Source: an uncultured Lachnospira sp. (lineage in GTDB: Bacteria; Bacillota; Clostridia; Lachnospirales; Lachnospiraceae). Taken from it: a DNA stretch of 64,000 nt. The DNA lies in the NCBI GenBank assembly GCA_910587485.1, contig CAJUKN010000012.1, forward strand, positions 1 through 64,000. Direction: 5' to 3'. The translations under genes and the position numbers were made by a program. Of the stretch, positions 34,036 to 42,669 are shown one piece after another (within the stretch, counting starts at the first letter, position 1; every line of letters begins with the position of its first letter). The notes under the pieces are model-generated. The model did no database searches, was not told the origin of the DNA, and worked only from the letters and a program-made list of their open reading frames with translations.

Positions 34036-34960
34036 AAAATGTATTGGAATAACAGGACATATCAGACCAGATGGCGACTGTATAGGCTCCACGTTGGGGC
34101 TTTACAATTATCTTACTGAAAATATGCAATCATCAGATATTTTCCTGTTTTTAGAGGAGGTTGGCGAGGAGTTTAAATTTCTTTGTAATGTGGATAAAAT
34201 ACAACATCAGCCTCTCAATTTAAAATTTGATATTTTTTTTGTTCTTGACTGTAGTTCAATCGACAGGATAGAACCCTTTGAAAAATGTTTTATCAATGCC
34301 AAAAAGACCGTATGTATCGACCATCATATAAGCAATTTGAATTATGCAGATGTCAGTATTGTGGAGGAGCAGGCAAGTTCAACGTGTGAAGTACTTTATA
34401 AACTTTTCGATGAAGAAAAGGTATCAAAGGCTGTTGCAGAATGTATTTATACAGGTATTATCCATGATACAGGCGTGTTTAAATACAGCAGCACTTCTGC
34501 TTTGACGATGGAGATAGCAGGCAAGCTTATGGATAAAGGCATTGATTATCCGCAAATTATAGATGAAAGTTTTTACAAAAAGACATATATTCAAAATCAG
34601 ATACTTGGAAGAGCATTGCTAGAAAGTGTTATATTTTACAATGGAAAATGTATTTTTTCGGCAATATCACAGGAAGTTCTTGACTTTTATGGTGTTACAG
34701 GGAAAGAATTAGGTGGTATTGTCGAGCAGCTAAGGCTGACGGAAGGTGTTGATGTTGCCATATTTATGTATCAGACAGGAGAGAGTGAATATAAAGTCAG
34801 CCTGCGCTCCAAAAAAGATATTGACGTTGCACAGATAGCAATGTATTTTGGAGGAGGCGGTCATGTGAGGGCTGCCGGATTTACAGGTGTAGGGAAAGTA
34901 CATCACATTATCAATGCAATTGGAGAATTGATTGAAAAACAAAATAAATGGGGTTCATAA
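34007..34960 (+). CDS. nrnA: NrnA-type oligoribonuclease / pAp phosphatase (DHH-DHHA1)
   Basis: The 317-residue DHH-DHHA1 phosphoesterase degrades nanoRNAs and hydrolyses 3'-phosphoadenosine 5'-phosphate. Metal ligands are in GHIRPDGDCIGS, VLDCSS and the DHH triad IDHHISN; the DHHA1 domain ends with FGGGGHVRAAGF. ATG 33995 in frame is also possible (four extra residues), but 34007 gives the normal N-terminus. Position between rbfA and truB is standard for Firmicutes. Confidence 0.92.
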   Translation: MKLTDLLENKKCIGITGHIRPDGDCIGSTLGLYNYLTENMQSSDIFLFLEEVGEEFKFLCNVDKIQHQPLNLKFDIFFVLDCSSIDRIEPFEKCFINAKKTVCIDHHISNLNYADVSIVEEQASSTCEVLYKLFDEEKVSKAVAECIYTGIIHDTGVFKYSSTSALTMEIAGKLMDKGIDYPQIIDESFYKKTYIQNQILGRALLESVIFYNGKCIFSAISQEVLDFYGVTGKELGGIVEQLRLTEGVDVAIFMYQTGESEYKVSLRSKKDIDVAQIAMYFGGGGHVRAAGFTGVGKVHHIINAIGELIEKQNKWGS

Positions 34961-34963
34961 CAC

Positions 34964-35860
34964 ATGGATGGTGTAATTAATGTATATAAGGAGCATGGAT
35001 ATACATCTCACGATGTGGTTGCTAAATTAAGGGGTATTTTACATATGAAGAAAATAGGTCATACAGGTACGCTTGACCCCGATGCGGTTGGCGTGCTGCC
35101 AGTATGCCTTGGGAAAGCAACAAAATTGTGCGATTTACTTACAGATTGGACAAAGACATATGAAGCTGTGCTGCTTCTTGGAAGAGTGACAGACACACAG
35201 GATATTAGTGGAAAAATACTAGAAGAACACGAAGTTGACCTCGATGAGTGTCAAATTATGGAGGCAGTGACCTCGTTTGTTGGAGATTATAAGCAGATAC
35301 CACCTATGTATTCAGCAATAAAGCACAATGGCAAAAAGCTTTATGAGCTTGCAAGGGAAGGTATAGAAATAGAGCGAGAGCCAAGAACGGTACACATTGA
35401 TGCAATCAAAATTAATGAAATTCATATTTCAGATGAAGAAAAAACAGTGCGAATAACAGTTTCTTGTTCAAAAGGAACCTATATAAGAACATTGTGTCAC
35501 GATATCGGCAATAAACTTGGCTGTGGGGCGTGTATGATGAAGCTGGTGCGAACTAGAGTAGGTCAATTTATGGTGGATGATAGTTTAACATTCAATCAGA
35601 TATCAGCACTGATGATAAAAGGGGAGCTTGAAAACAATATTTATCCTATATGGGAACTATTTAATTATCCTAAACTGGTGGCTCCAAAAGATTTGGAAAA
35701 GCTGTTGTATAATGGTAATAGCTTTCAATTAGATGGAGAATATGCTGGCAAATACAATGTTTTTGATGCACAGGATAAATTTGTAGGAATTTATGAGTAT
35801 GTAGAAGGAAGATTCGTTGTTGTAAAAATGTTTTATAACAGCGAGGAAGAAATGAGGTGA
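34964..35860 (+). CDS. truB: tRNA pseudouridine(55) synthase
   Basis: TruB (298 residues) forms pseudouridine 55 in the T-loop of tRNA. The catalytic Asp is in GHTGTLDPDAVGVLPVCLG; other strings are YEAVLLLGRVTDTQD, QIPPMYSAIKHNGKKLYELA and VSCSKGTYIRTLCHDIG. The start is 4 bases after the nrnA stop; its end overlaps ribF. Confidence 0.95.
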   Translation: MDGVINVYKEHGYTSHDVVAKLRGILHMKKIGHTGTLDPDAVGVLPVCLGKATKLCDLLTDWTKTYEAVLLLGRVTDTQDISGKILEEHEVDLDECQIMEAVTSFVGDYKQIPPMYSAIKHNGKKLYELAREGIEIEREPRTVHIDAIKINEIHISDEEKTVRITVSCSKGTYIRTLCHDIGNKLGCGACMMKLVRTRVGQFMVDDSLTFNQISALMIKGELENNIYPIWELFNYPKLVAPKDLEKLLYNGNSFQLDGEYAGKYNVFDAQDKFVGIYEYVEGRFVVVKMFYNSEEEMR

Positions 35861-35865
35861 CGCAA

Positions 35866-36789
35866 ATGAAGTATATTCATAGTGTTGAAGATTTTACACT
35901 GGAAAATAATTCAGCTGTGACACTGGGAAAATTTGATGGTATACATTTAGGTCATCAAAAATTAATATCTATTGTAAAAGAGAAAGCAAAGGAATTAGGC
36001 TTGCTTGCGGTTACCTTTACATTTGACAGTATACCACTTAGCATATGCCCACAGAAAAATCAACATTTTATCAGTACAAACAGTGAGAGAAGGCAGTTTC
36101 TTGAAGAAATGGGGATTGATGTTGAAATTGAGTATCCATTTACAGAAAATTTTATGAATACAGAACCAGAAGATTTTATTAAACATATTATTGTAGAAAA
36201 GCTCCATGCAAAGGTTGTTGTTGTTGGACCAGATTTTTGCTTTGGCAAGGGACGTGCTGGCAATGTGGATTTACTTCGTGTACGAGGCAAAAAATATGGA
36301 TATGAAACGATTATTGTAAAAAAAGAGCGTTTTCAAGACCGTGATATAAGTAGTACATATGTTCGAGAAGAGCTTAGTTTAGGGCATATGGAAACTGCTA
36401 ATGTTTTACTTGGCAGACCATATTCCGTGACTGGTGTGGTATGTCCTGGCAAACAGTTTGGCAGACAGATGAATATTCCTACGATGAATATCTATCCGCC
36501 AATTAGCAAATTGCTGCCGCCAAAAGGTGTTTATGTCTCCATAACAACAATTGATAAAAATAATTATTATGGTGTTACCAATATTGGAACAAAGCCTACA
36601 GTAAGTGATGATTTTATGGTGAATGTTGAAACGAATTTATTTGATTATTCAAATGACGCCTATGGCAAAAATATTAAGGTGCAGTTGATACACTTTATTC
36701 GACCAGAAATGAAATTTGCATCGGTTGATGCCTTGAAAAAACAGATGGAAAACGATGCACAATTTGCTAAAAGTATGTTTATGTTATAA
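35866..36789 (+). CDS. ribF: Bifunctional riboflavin kinase / FAD synthetase
   Basis: RibF (307 residues) makes FMN and FAD. The N-terminal nucleotidyl transferase domain shows TLGKFDGIHLGHQKLI and VVGPDFCFGKGRAG; SSTYVREELSLGHMETANVLL links to the riboflavin kinase domain with GRPYSVTGVV and FGRQMNIPTMNIYP (PTAN-type motif). A GTG at 35857 overlaps the truB stop, but GAGGTG at 35854-35859 is spaced for ATG 35866. The usual truB-ribF-rpsO order is kept. Confidence 0.94.
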   Translation: MKYIHSVEDFTLENNSAVTLGKFDGIHLGHQKLISIVKEKAKELGLLAVTFTFDSIPLSICPQKNQHFISTNSERRQFLEEMGIDVEIEYPFTENFMNTEPEDFIKHIIVEKLHAKVVVVGPDFCFGKGRAGNVDLLRVRGKKYGYETIIVKKERFQDRDISSTYVREELSLGHMETANVLLGRPYSVTGVVCPGKQFGRQMNIPTMNIYPPISKLLPPKGVYVSITTIDKNNYYGVTNIGTKPTVSDDFMVNVETNLFDYSNDAYGKNIKVQLIHFIRPEMKFASVDALKKQMENDAQFAKSMFML

Positions 36790-36883
36790 GTATTATAGTT
36801 GTTGAACAAAAGTGTTTATGAGGCATTTAGAGTGTGGCTGAATAATTGCTGTTTTTCAATTTTTAAATTTTTTAACATAGTAC

Positions 36884-36912
36884 TTGTGTATTATTTAACA
36901 GTATGATATACT
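36884..36912 (+). promoter_or_regulatory. Promoter for rpsO
   Basis: TTGTGT and TATACT are 17 bases apart, about 85 bases upstream of rpsO, giving the ribosomal protein gene its own start within the cluster. Confidence 0.6.
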
Positions 36913-36929
36913 TGTCATGTATTTGAGCC

Positions 36930-36969
36930 GTCACTCAGTTATAGGACACTCCGACCTAAGCTTAGTGAC
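36930..36969 (+). promoter_or_regulatory. Candidate S15 autoregulatory leader
   Basis: GTCACT (36930-36935) pairs with AGTGAC (36964-36969), enclosing further pairing such as CCTAAGCTTAG. Leaders of rpsO in Firmicutes commonly bind S15 and repress translation; this hairpin just before AAGGAGG is well placed for that. Binding is inferred. Confidence 0.5.
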
Positions 36970-36996
36970 AGGTGTTTATAATAAGGAGGATTTTAT

Positions 36997-37263
36997 ATGA
37001 TATCGAAAGAAAAAAAATCAGAAATTATTGCTGCTTACAGCAGAAAGCCTGGTGACACAGGTTCTCCAGAAGTTCAGATTGCTATTCTTTCAGAGAGAAT
37101 TAATGAGTTGACAGAGCATTTAAAGGTCAACAAAAAAGACCATCATTCAAGAAGAGGACTTTTAAAGATGGTTGGTAAAAGAAGAGCTTTACTTGAGTAT
37201 CTTAAAAAGAACGATATTGAAGGTTACAGAAGCCTTATTGCTCGTTTAGGTATTAGAAAGTAA
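36997..37263 (+). CDS. rpsO: 30S ribosomal protein S15
   Basis: S15 (88 residues) is a four-helix 16S rRNA-binding protein of the central domain. The sequence includes GDTGSPEVQIAILSERINEL, DHHSRRGLLKMVGKRR and YRSLIARLGIRK at the C-terminus. AAGGAGG precedes the ATG by 8 bases. Confidence 0.97.
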   Translation: MISKEKKSEIIAAYSRKPGDTGSPEVQIAILSERINELTEHLKVNKKDHHSRRGLLKMVGKRRALLEYLKKNDIEGYRSLIARLGIRK

Positions 37264-37270
37264 TATTTAT

Positions 37271-37296
37271 GGCGGAGTTTATACTCCGCCTTGTTT
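37271..37296 (+). terminator. rpsO-pnp intergenic hairpin
   Basis: GGCGGAGT (37271-37278) and ACTCCGCC (37283-37290) with loop TTAT, then TTGTTTC. It may be an attenuating terminator or the processing site that lets PNPase control its own mRNA. Confidence 0.75.
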
Positions 37297-37343
37297 CACT
37301 TTATAGGAAATATATTTGCAATGTAATTGGAGGATTAGTAAGT

Positions 37344-39425
37344 ATGTATAAGCAATATACAATGGAATTAGCTGGCAGGACTTTAAGAGTTGATGTTGGC
37401 AGAGTATGCGCTCAAGCCAATGGCGCGGCACTGCTCCATTATGGAGATACGGTTGTTCTTTCCACAGCAACAGCTTCTAAAGAGCCAAGAGAAGGGATTG
37501 ATTTTTTCCCTTTGAGTGTTGAGTATGAGGAAAAAATGTATGCTGTTGGAAAAATACCGGGCGGATTTAATAAAAGAGAAGGCAAGGCAAGTGAAAATGC
37601 GATTCTTACATCACGTGTTATTGATAGACCAATGCGCCCTTTATTTCCAAAAGATTATCGCAATGATGTAACACTAAATAATATGGTCATGTCGGTCGAT
37701 ACAGAATGTAGACCAGAACTTGTTGCAATGATTGGTGCTGCTTTGGCAACAAGTATTTCAGATATTCCTTTTGACGGACCATGTGCAACAACACAAATTG
37801 GTATGATAAAAGGAGAGTTTATTGTCAATCCATCACAAACACAGTGGCAGGAAGGCTCACTTCAGCTAACGGTAGCTTCCACAAAGCAAAAGGTTATTAT
37901 GATTGAGGCAGGTGCTGATGAAATTCCAGAGGACAAGATGTTAGAAGCAATCTATTTAGCACATGATATCAATCAGACTGTAATTGAGTTTATTGAGAAG
38001 ATTGTGGCTGAGGTAGGCAAAGAAAAACATGCTTATGTAAGCTGTGCCGTGCCAGATGAGATGTTTGAGGCAATCAAGGAAATTGTGACGCCACAAGAGA
38101 TGGAAATAGCTGTATTTACAGATGATAAACAGACTAGAGAGAAAAATATTGATGCTATTCTTGAAAAGTTAAGAGAGGCATTTGCTGAAAATGAAGAATG
38201 GCTTGCAGTTCTTGATGAAGCTGTTTATCAGTATCAAAAGAAAACCGTAAGAAAGATGATTCTTAAAGACCATAAAAGACCAGATGGGCGTGATATTACA
38301 CAAATCAGGTCACTTGCCGCAGAGGTTGATATTATACCTAGAGTTCATGGTTCTGCCATGTTTACTAGAGGACAGACACAGATATGTGATGTTGTTACCT
38401 TAGCACCATTATCAGAGGCGCAAAAAGTGGATGGATTGGATGATAATGTAACAGAAAAGCGTTATATTCATCATTATAATTTCCCTTCCTATTCAGTTGG
38501 TGAGACAAAGCCGTCAAGAGGACCGGGACGTAGAGAGATTGGGCATGGCGCGCTTGCAGAGAAAGCGTTGATGCCAGTGCTTCCTTCAACAGAAGACTTC
38601 CCATATGCGATACGTGCGGTATCTGAAACATTTGAATCCAATGGTTCAACGTCGATGGCATCAACATGTGCATCTTGTATGGCACTGATGGCAGCAGGCG
38701 TTCCAATAAAGAGAATGGTAGCAGGTATCTCTTGCGGACTTGTCACAGGTGAAACGGACGATGATTATATCGTGCTTACAGATATTCAAGGATTAGAGGA
38801 TTTCTTTGGCGATATGGATTTTAAGGTGACTGGTACAACAGAAGGTATTACAGCCATTCAGATGGATATTAAAATTCATGGACTGACAAGACCAATTGTA
38901 GAGGAAGCTATTTCAAGAACAAGACAGGCAAGAATGTTTATTATGGACACATGTATGAAGCCTGCTATAGACAAGCCTCGCAGCAGTGTTGGACAGTATG
39001 CTCCAAAGATTATTCAGACAACAATTGACCCTGCTAAGATTGGTGATGTTGTTGGACAGCGTGGTAAGGTTATCAATGCCATTATAGAAGAATGTAATGT
39101 TAAGATTGATATAACAGATGATGGATTTGTGTCAATATGTGGACTTGAACAGGCTGGAATGGACAAAGCCATGAAGTATATTAAGATGATAGTAAACGAT
39201 TTTGAAGAAGGTCAGATTTATGAGGGTAAAGTTGTTAGTATTCGTGAGTTTGGTGCGTTTATAGAATTTGCACCGGGAAAAGAAGGAATGGTTCATATTT
39301 CTAAGGTTGCCAAAGAGCGAATCGACCATGTTGAGGATATCCTTACACTGGGCGATAAAGTACGCTGCAAGTGTATGGGAAAAGATAAGATGGGTAGGAT
39401 TAGTTTTTCAATTAAAGATTGTTAA
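37344..39425 (+). CDS. pnp: Polyribonucleotide nucleotidyltransferase (PNPase)
   Basis: PNPase (693 residues) degrades RNA phosphorolytically from the 3' end. Two RNase PH domains are present: the first with GIDFFPLSVEYEEKMYAVGK and KIPGGFNKREG, the second with RGQTQICDVVTLAP, ESNGSTSMASTCASCMALM and the MDFKVTGT catalytic strand. A KH domain (GDVVGQRGKVINAIIEE) and an S1 domain (YEGKVVSIREFGAFIEF) end the protein. The frame is open upstream to 37269, but GGAGG at 37329-37333 supports 37344. The S1 ends without the usual acidic extension. Confidence 0.96.
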   Translation: MYKQYTMELAGRTLRVDVGRVCAQANGAALLHYGDTVVLSTATASKEPREGIDFFPLSVEYEEKMYAVGKIPGGFNKREGKASENAILTSRVIDRPMRPLFPKDYRNDVTLNNMVMSVDTECRPELVAMIGAALATSISDIPFDGPCATTQIGMIKGEFIVNPSQTQWQEGSLQLTVASTKQKVIMIEAGADEIPEDKMLEAIYLAHDINQTVIEFIEKIVAEVGKEKHAYVSCAVPDEMFEAIKEIVTPQEMEIAVFTDDKQTREKNIDAILEKLREAFAENEEWLAVLDEAVYQYQKKTVRKMILKDHKRPDGRDITQIRSLAAEVDIIPRVHGSAMFTRGQTQICDVVTLAPLSEAQKVDGLDDNVTEKRYIHHYNFPSYSVGETKPSRGPGRREIGHGALAEKALMPVLPSTEDFPYAIRAVSETFESNGSTSMASTCASCMALMAAGVPIKRMVAGISCGLVTGETDDDYIVLTDIQGLEDFFGDMDFKVTGTTEGITAIQMDIKIHGLTRPIVEEAISRTRQARMFIMDTCMKPAIDKPRSSVGQYAPKIIQTTIDPAKIGDVVGQRGKVINAIIEECNVKIDITDDGFVSICGLEQAGMDKAMKYIKMIVNDFEEGQIYEGKVVSIREFGAFIEFAPGKEGMVHISKVAKERIDHVEDILTLGDKVRCKCMGKDKMGRISFSIKDC

Positions 39426-39434
39426 GAATGGGCA

Positions 39435-39588
39435 TATGATTGAAAACAATAAAATTCATGCTTTGTGGTGATTCTATTGGTATGAATTAAAGTATTCAAT
39501 CATAAGGTTTATGTCTGTGCGCTGCTTGACATAAACGGTTGAGATGTTTCGTTCTTTATGTAAAAAGCAGCGCAGAAATGGGGAAAAA
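39435..39588 (+). promoter_or_regulatory. Recurrent pseudoknot leader, copy 6 (clearest copy)
   Basis: GTTTATGTC (39507-39515) pairs with GACATAAAC (39528-39536). Its loop GCGCTGCTT (39519-39527) pairs over 9 bp with AAGCAGCGC (39565-39573). Upstream ATGATTGAA and TTCAATCAT form an additional outer pair. Relative to copy 4 the stem changes G-C to A-U (GTGTC/GACAC to ATGTC/GACAT). Confidence 0.75.
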
Positions 39589-40008
39589 ATGATAGATAAT
39601 AATTGTGCTTATTGTGTAGAAGGCGATTTAGTCGCTAAATTTGGTATTAAGATATGTGAGTTGCCTACATCAAAAGTATATCTTTTTAAAGAACAAAGTC
39701 ATCCCGGAAGATGTATAGTTGCACATAAGAAGCATGTGGGGGATATGAATGAACTCACAGCACAAGAAAGAGCTGCTTATTTTGAAGATGTTGCAAAAGT
39801 AGCAAGAGCAATTATGGCGGCATTTAAGCCAGATAAAGTAAATTATGGTGCTTATGGTGATACAGGTCATCATCTGCATTTTCATCTTTGTCCTAAATAT
39901 AAAGATGAATATGAGTGGGGTGGTGTATTTTTGATGAATCCAGATAAAACATATCTTTCAGATGGAGAATATCAAGAGATGATTGAAAAAATCAAAGCCA
40001 ATCTGTGA
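39589..40008 (+). CDS. HIT family hydrolase
   Basis: The 139-residue protein has the histidine-triad signature GHHLHFHLCPK in its C-terminal half, with substrate-binding SHPGRCIVAHKKHV earlier. HIT proteins cleave nucleoside phosphoramidates or dinucleoside polyphosphates. An N-terminal CAYC pair suggests a small metal knuckle seen in some HIT relatives. The frame is open upstream to 39544 through the leader, but the ATG at 39589 follows GGGG with suitable spacing. Confidence 0.86.
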   Translation: MIDNNCAYCVEGDLVAKFGIKICELPTSKVYLFKEQSHPGRCIVAHKKHVGDMNELTAQERAAYFEDVAKVARAIMAAFKPDKVNYGAYGDTGHHLHFHLCPKYKDEYEWGGVFLMNPDKTYLSDGEYQEMIEKIKANL

Positions 40009-40100
40009 TTATAAACTATAATTTATCAGTATAAGGGCGGCTTATAAAGCATGGTCTCTTGTTTGATATAAGGCAATTGCAAGTGCGATAGCCGTTGTTT

Positions 40101-40137
40101 AGGGCTGCTGCAAAATAGAGCAACGCCCTTATTTTGG
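40101..40137 (+). terminator. Terminator after the HIT gene
   Basis: AGGGCTGCTGC and GCAACGCCCT pair imperfectly around AAAATAGA, followed by TATTTTGG. Confidence 0.65.
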
Positions 40138-40177
40138 TTGGACAAATGATAACAAATAAATACAGTGTGGAGGATTT

Positions 40178-40912
40178 ATGTCAGGACATTCAAAATTTGC
40201 TAATATAGCGCATAAAAAGGCAGCAAATGATGCTGCAAAAGGAAAAATATTTACAAGACTTGGTAAAGAAATTATGGTTGCTGTCAAAGAAGGTGGTTCT
40301 GATGTCAACAATAACAGTAAATTAAGACAGGTAGTAGCCAAAGCAAAGGCTTCTAATATGCCAAATGACACGATTGAAAGAGCCATTAAAAAGGCTGCTA
40401 GTACCGACATGTCAAATTATGAGTCTGTTACATATGAGGGCTATGGACCAAATGGTATAGCAATTATTGTAGAAGCACTCACTGATAATAGAAACAGGGC
40501 TGCTTCTAATATTAGAAACGCCTTTACAAAAGGCGGTGGAAATGTTGGTACACCTGGATGTGTATCTTTTATGTTTGATAATAAAGGACAGATAATTATT
40601 TCTAAGGAAGAATGTCATAAAGATGCCGATGAATTGATGCTACTTTCGCTTGATTCAGGTGCTGATGATTTTAATGAGGAAGACGACTGTTATGAAGTAT
40701 TAACTTCACCAGATGATTTCACAGCCGTTCATGATGCGCTGTCAAAAGAAAATGTGACAATGGCTTCAGCAGAAGTAACGATGATACCTCAGACATATGT
40801 TGCCCTTACATCAGATGATGATATTAAAAAGATGAATCGAATTTTATCGTTGCTTGATGATGAAGATGATGTACAAAATGTATATCATAATTGGGATGAA
40901 CCAAATGAGTAG
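40178..40912 (+). CDS. YebC/PmpR family protein
   Basis: The 244-residue protein begins MSGHSKFANIAHKKAANDAAKGKIF in outline, the mark of the YebC family, with MPNDTIERAIKKA, YEGYGPNGIAIIVEALTDN and GCVSFMFDNKG following. Members were named transcriptional regulators; work in recent years links several to translation of difficult (proline-rich) sequences, so the regulator label should be read with caution. GGAGG lies 6 bases before the ATG. Confidence 0.93.
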   Translation: MSGHSKFANIAHKKAANDAAKGKIFTRLGKEIMVAVKEGGSDVNNNSKLRQVVAKAKASNMPNDTIERAIKKAASTDMSNYESVTYEGYGPNGIAIIVEALTDNRNRAASNIRNAFTKGGGNVGTPGCVSFMFDNKGQIIISKEECHKDADELMLLSLDSGADDFNEEDDCYEVLTSPDDFTAVHDALSKENVTMASAEVTMIPQTYVALTSDDDIKKMNRILSLLDDEDDVQNVYHNWDEPNE

Positions 40913-40924
40913 TAAAAGTGGATT

Positions 40925-41057
40925 TTAACCTCATTAAGAAAGTTCTCCACTTCAATGGCGCAGAGACATAAGTGGTAAGTGGGGACTTGCGTTGCGGTAG
41001 CAGATATGAGGGTATGAGCAAGGAACGCAGCGGATTGCGAATATCCGCTTTGACATA
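40925..41057 (+). repeat. Dispersed intergenic hairpin repeat, copy R3 (best copy)
   Basis: Two modules are seen. The first is a hairpin in which AAGTTCTCCACTT pairs with AAGTGGGGACTT around CAATGGCGCAGAGACAT. The second is the tail ending in GCAGCGGATTGCGAATATCC then GCTTTGAC, itself a 7-bp hairpin. The same two modules occur at 2316-2440 and, partly, at 19102-19240 and 60905-61025. Confidence 0.65.
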
Positions 41058-41119
41058 ATAAGAAAAGTTAGATTGTAGCAATGAAGTGAACAAAAGTTTA
41101 CAGACGGGGGATATTATAG

Positions 41120-41893
41120 GTGACGTTTACAGAGGCACAAGCAGGAGACAATCTTATTATACAGATTGTATTTGGAAAACAAAATATGGATTTGCCATCA
41201 AAAATTGTTGGCGTTAGAGGAAAAAACTTAATTGTGGATATTATTCATCTCAATAAAAAGATGTTAAATCTTTCAAGTGATAATATCCGAATTAATCTTA
41301 TGCTTATTAGAGAAGGTAAAGTTCCAATTGTATGGAAAAATGTTGCTTGTAAGGTTATCAAGGAAAATGAACAAGCATTTTATCAGATAACATCATATAG
41401 TGAAGGTTATGAGAATAATCGAAGAGAAGCGTTTCGGCTATTTATTGGCAATGATGGAGTGGCACAAGTAGGAATCAATAAAAAAGCGTTAGAAGTTATC
41501 GTAAGAGATGTCAGTGAAAATGGTTTTTCATTTGTTACGTCAACAGATGTAAAAATGGCTGTTGGCGAGCCAGTTCGACTGGTCTTTATTGATTTAGATA
41601 TTACATTTAGTTTAATGGGAATTGTTGTGCGCAAAGTAAATGTAAATGAAAAAGAAGTTTTATATGGATGTAAACTTAGCGTCAAAAATGATAAGCTATT
41701 GAAATATATTAATAGTAAGCAAAGACAGACAATATCAGCCAACAAGAATAAGGAATATAAAAAACCTGGGATGGGTACAAAGATTTCCAAAGCAAAGAAG
41801 AAAAAAGAGTCTAAGAAAAATCGATATGAGACTACTGCTGAAATAAAAGATTTGTTTATGAAAGCATTAAATGAAGATAGTAATGAAAAATAA
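41120..41893 (+). CDS. PilZ-domain c-di-GMP receptor (YcgR-like)
   Basis: The 257-residue protein has an N-terminal YcgR-type beta domain (about 1-95) and a PilZ domain with NRREAFRL (the RxxxR c-di-GMP motif) and VRDVSENGFSF (the D/NxSxxG motif). A Lys-rich tail of about 50 residues follows. It should bind cyclic di-GMP and change motility or surface behaviour; in YcgR the partner is the flagellar motor. The start is GTG with GGGGG 9 bases upstream. The cofactor residues are intact, so binding is likely. Confidence 0.86.
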   Translation: MTFTEAQAGDNLIIQIVFGKQNMDLPSKIVGVRGKNLIVDIIHLNKKMLNLSSDNIRINLMLIREGKVPIVWKNVACKVIKENEQAFYQITSYSEGYENNRREAFRLFIGNDGVAQVGINKKALEVIVRDVSENGFSFVTSTDVKMAVGEPVRLVFIDLDITFSLMGIVVRKVNVNEKEVLYGCKLSVKNDKLLKYINSKQRQTISANKNKEYKKPGMGTKISKAKKKKESKKNRYETTAEIKDLFMKALNEDSNEK

Positions 41894-41951
41894 ATAGCAG
41901 TAGTGATAAAGATATTGAAATAACAGAAAAAATAAGCAGCACGAAAAAAAT

Positions 41952-41984
41952 AAGCCGCTTTCATCATAATAATGAAAGCGGCTT
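41952..41984 (-). terminator. Hairpin terminator, best oriented on the minus strand
   Basis: AAGCCGCTTTCAT and ATGAAAGCGGCTT form a 13-bp perfect stem. On the minus strand it is followed by TATTTTTTTC, a good U-tract; on the plus strand only GCAAAAATT follows. Confidence 0.65.
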
Positions 41985-42018
41985 GCAAAAATTCACATGT
42001 TGGAAGGAGAGTGTAATT

Positions 42019-42534
42019 GTGGACGATTTAGGCAAAAATATTGAAAAATTAAGCAAAGCGAAAAAAGAAAAGATGTCTTCTGAAATGTATCAGTTAGGTA
42101 AGCCTTGCAAGTCTTGTGGCAGTACTATGAAGTATATTTTTGGCGAAATGTTTGAATGTCCTACTTGTGGAAGAAAAGAGGCTACTGATTTTGGAAAAGT
42201 TAAGGATTATCTTGATACACATGGACCGACTTCAGCAGCAATTATTTCAGATAAAACAGGTGTTGAATTAGGTGTTATTGAAACATTGTTGAAACAAGGA
42301 AGAGTTGAAATTCCAGATGGCTCAGGTATATATATAAAATGTGAAAAGTGTGGTACAGATATAAGATATGGAAGATATTGTCCAGATTGTATCAAAAAAT
42401 TGTCAAATGATTTGAATAAAGCGATGTGGAATCCCAATGTGGGAGAAAAGCCAACAGTTAAATCAGAAATGACTGGTAAGATGCACATTCAGAGTAAAAT
42501 AGAACGTAAAAAGAAAAATAATAAAAAGAGTTGA
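42019..42534 (+). CDS. Double zinc-ribbon protein with central helix-turn-helix, unknown function
   Basis: The 171-residue protein has one zinc ribbon at residues about 30-50 (CKSCGS...CPTCGR), a winged-helix-like middle (KDYLDTHGPTSAAIISDKTG, GVIETLLKQGRVE) and a second ribbon (CEKCGT...YCPDC), then a Lys-rich tail. The layout resembles the YvyF-type flagellar-operon protein only in the second ribbon, so no name is given. GTG 42019 has AAGGAGAG 8 bases upstream; a TTG at 41983 is less likely. It may act with the PilZ protein before it, but a terminator hairpin lies between. Confidence 0.6.
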   Translation: MDDLGKNIEKLSKAKKEKMSSEMYQLGKPCKSCGSTMKYIFGEMFECPTCGRKEATDFGKVKDYLDTHGPTSAAIISDKTGVELGVIETLLKQGRVEIPDGSGIYIKCEKCGTDIRYGRYCPDCIKKLSNDLNKAMWNPNVGEKPTVKSEMTGKMHIQSKIERKKKNNKKS

Positions 42535-42586
42535 AAATATGCACTCCTTTAGATGGGCAAGTGATAAGGCTTATTATTTAAGATAA

Positions 42587-42632
42587 AAACACAACGAACA
42601 AACTACAAAAAATTTGTTCGTTGTGTTTATTT
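42587..42632. terminator. Bidirectional terminator between convergent genes
   Basis: AAACACAACGAACAAA (42587-42602) pairs with TTTGTTCGTTGTGTTT (42613-42628), 16 bp. T-runs lie on both sides, serving the zinc-ribbon gene and uxaC. Confidence 0.85.
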
Positions 42633-42669
42633 TAATTTATAGAATCTGTTATTTTATAGTAAACTTATT

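Noticed and set aside
41983..42018. Upstream TTG start for the zinc-ribbon gene
   Set aside because: It begins inside the terminator stem at 41972-41984 and lacks a ribosome site, while GTG 42019 has AAGGAGAG.
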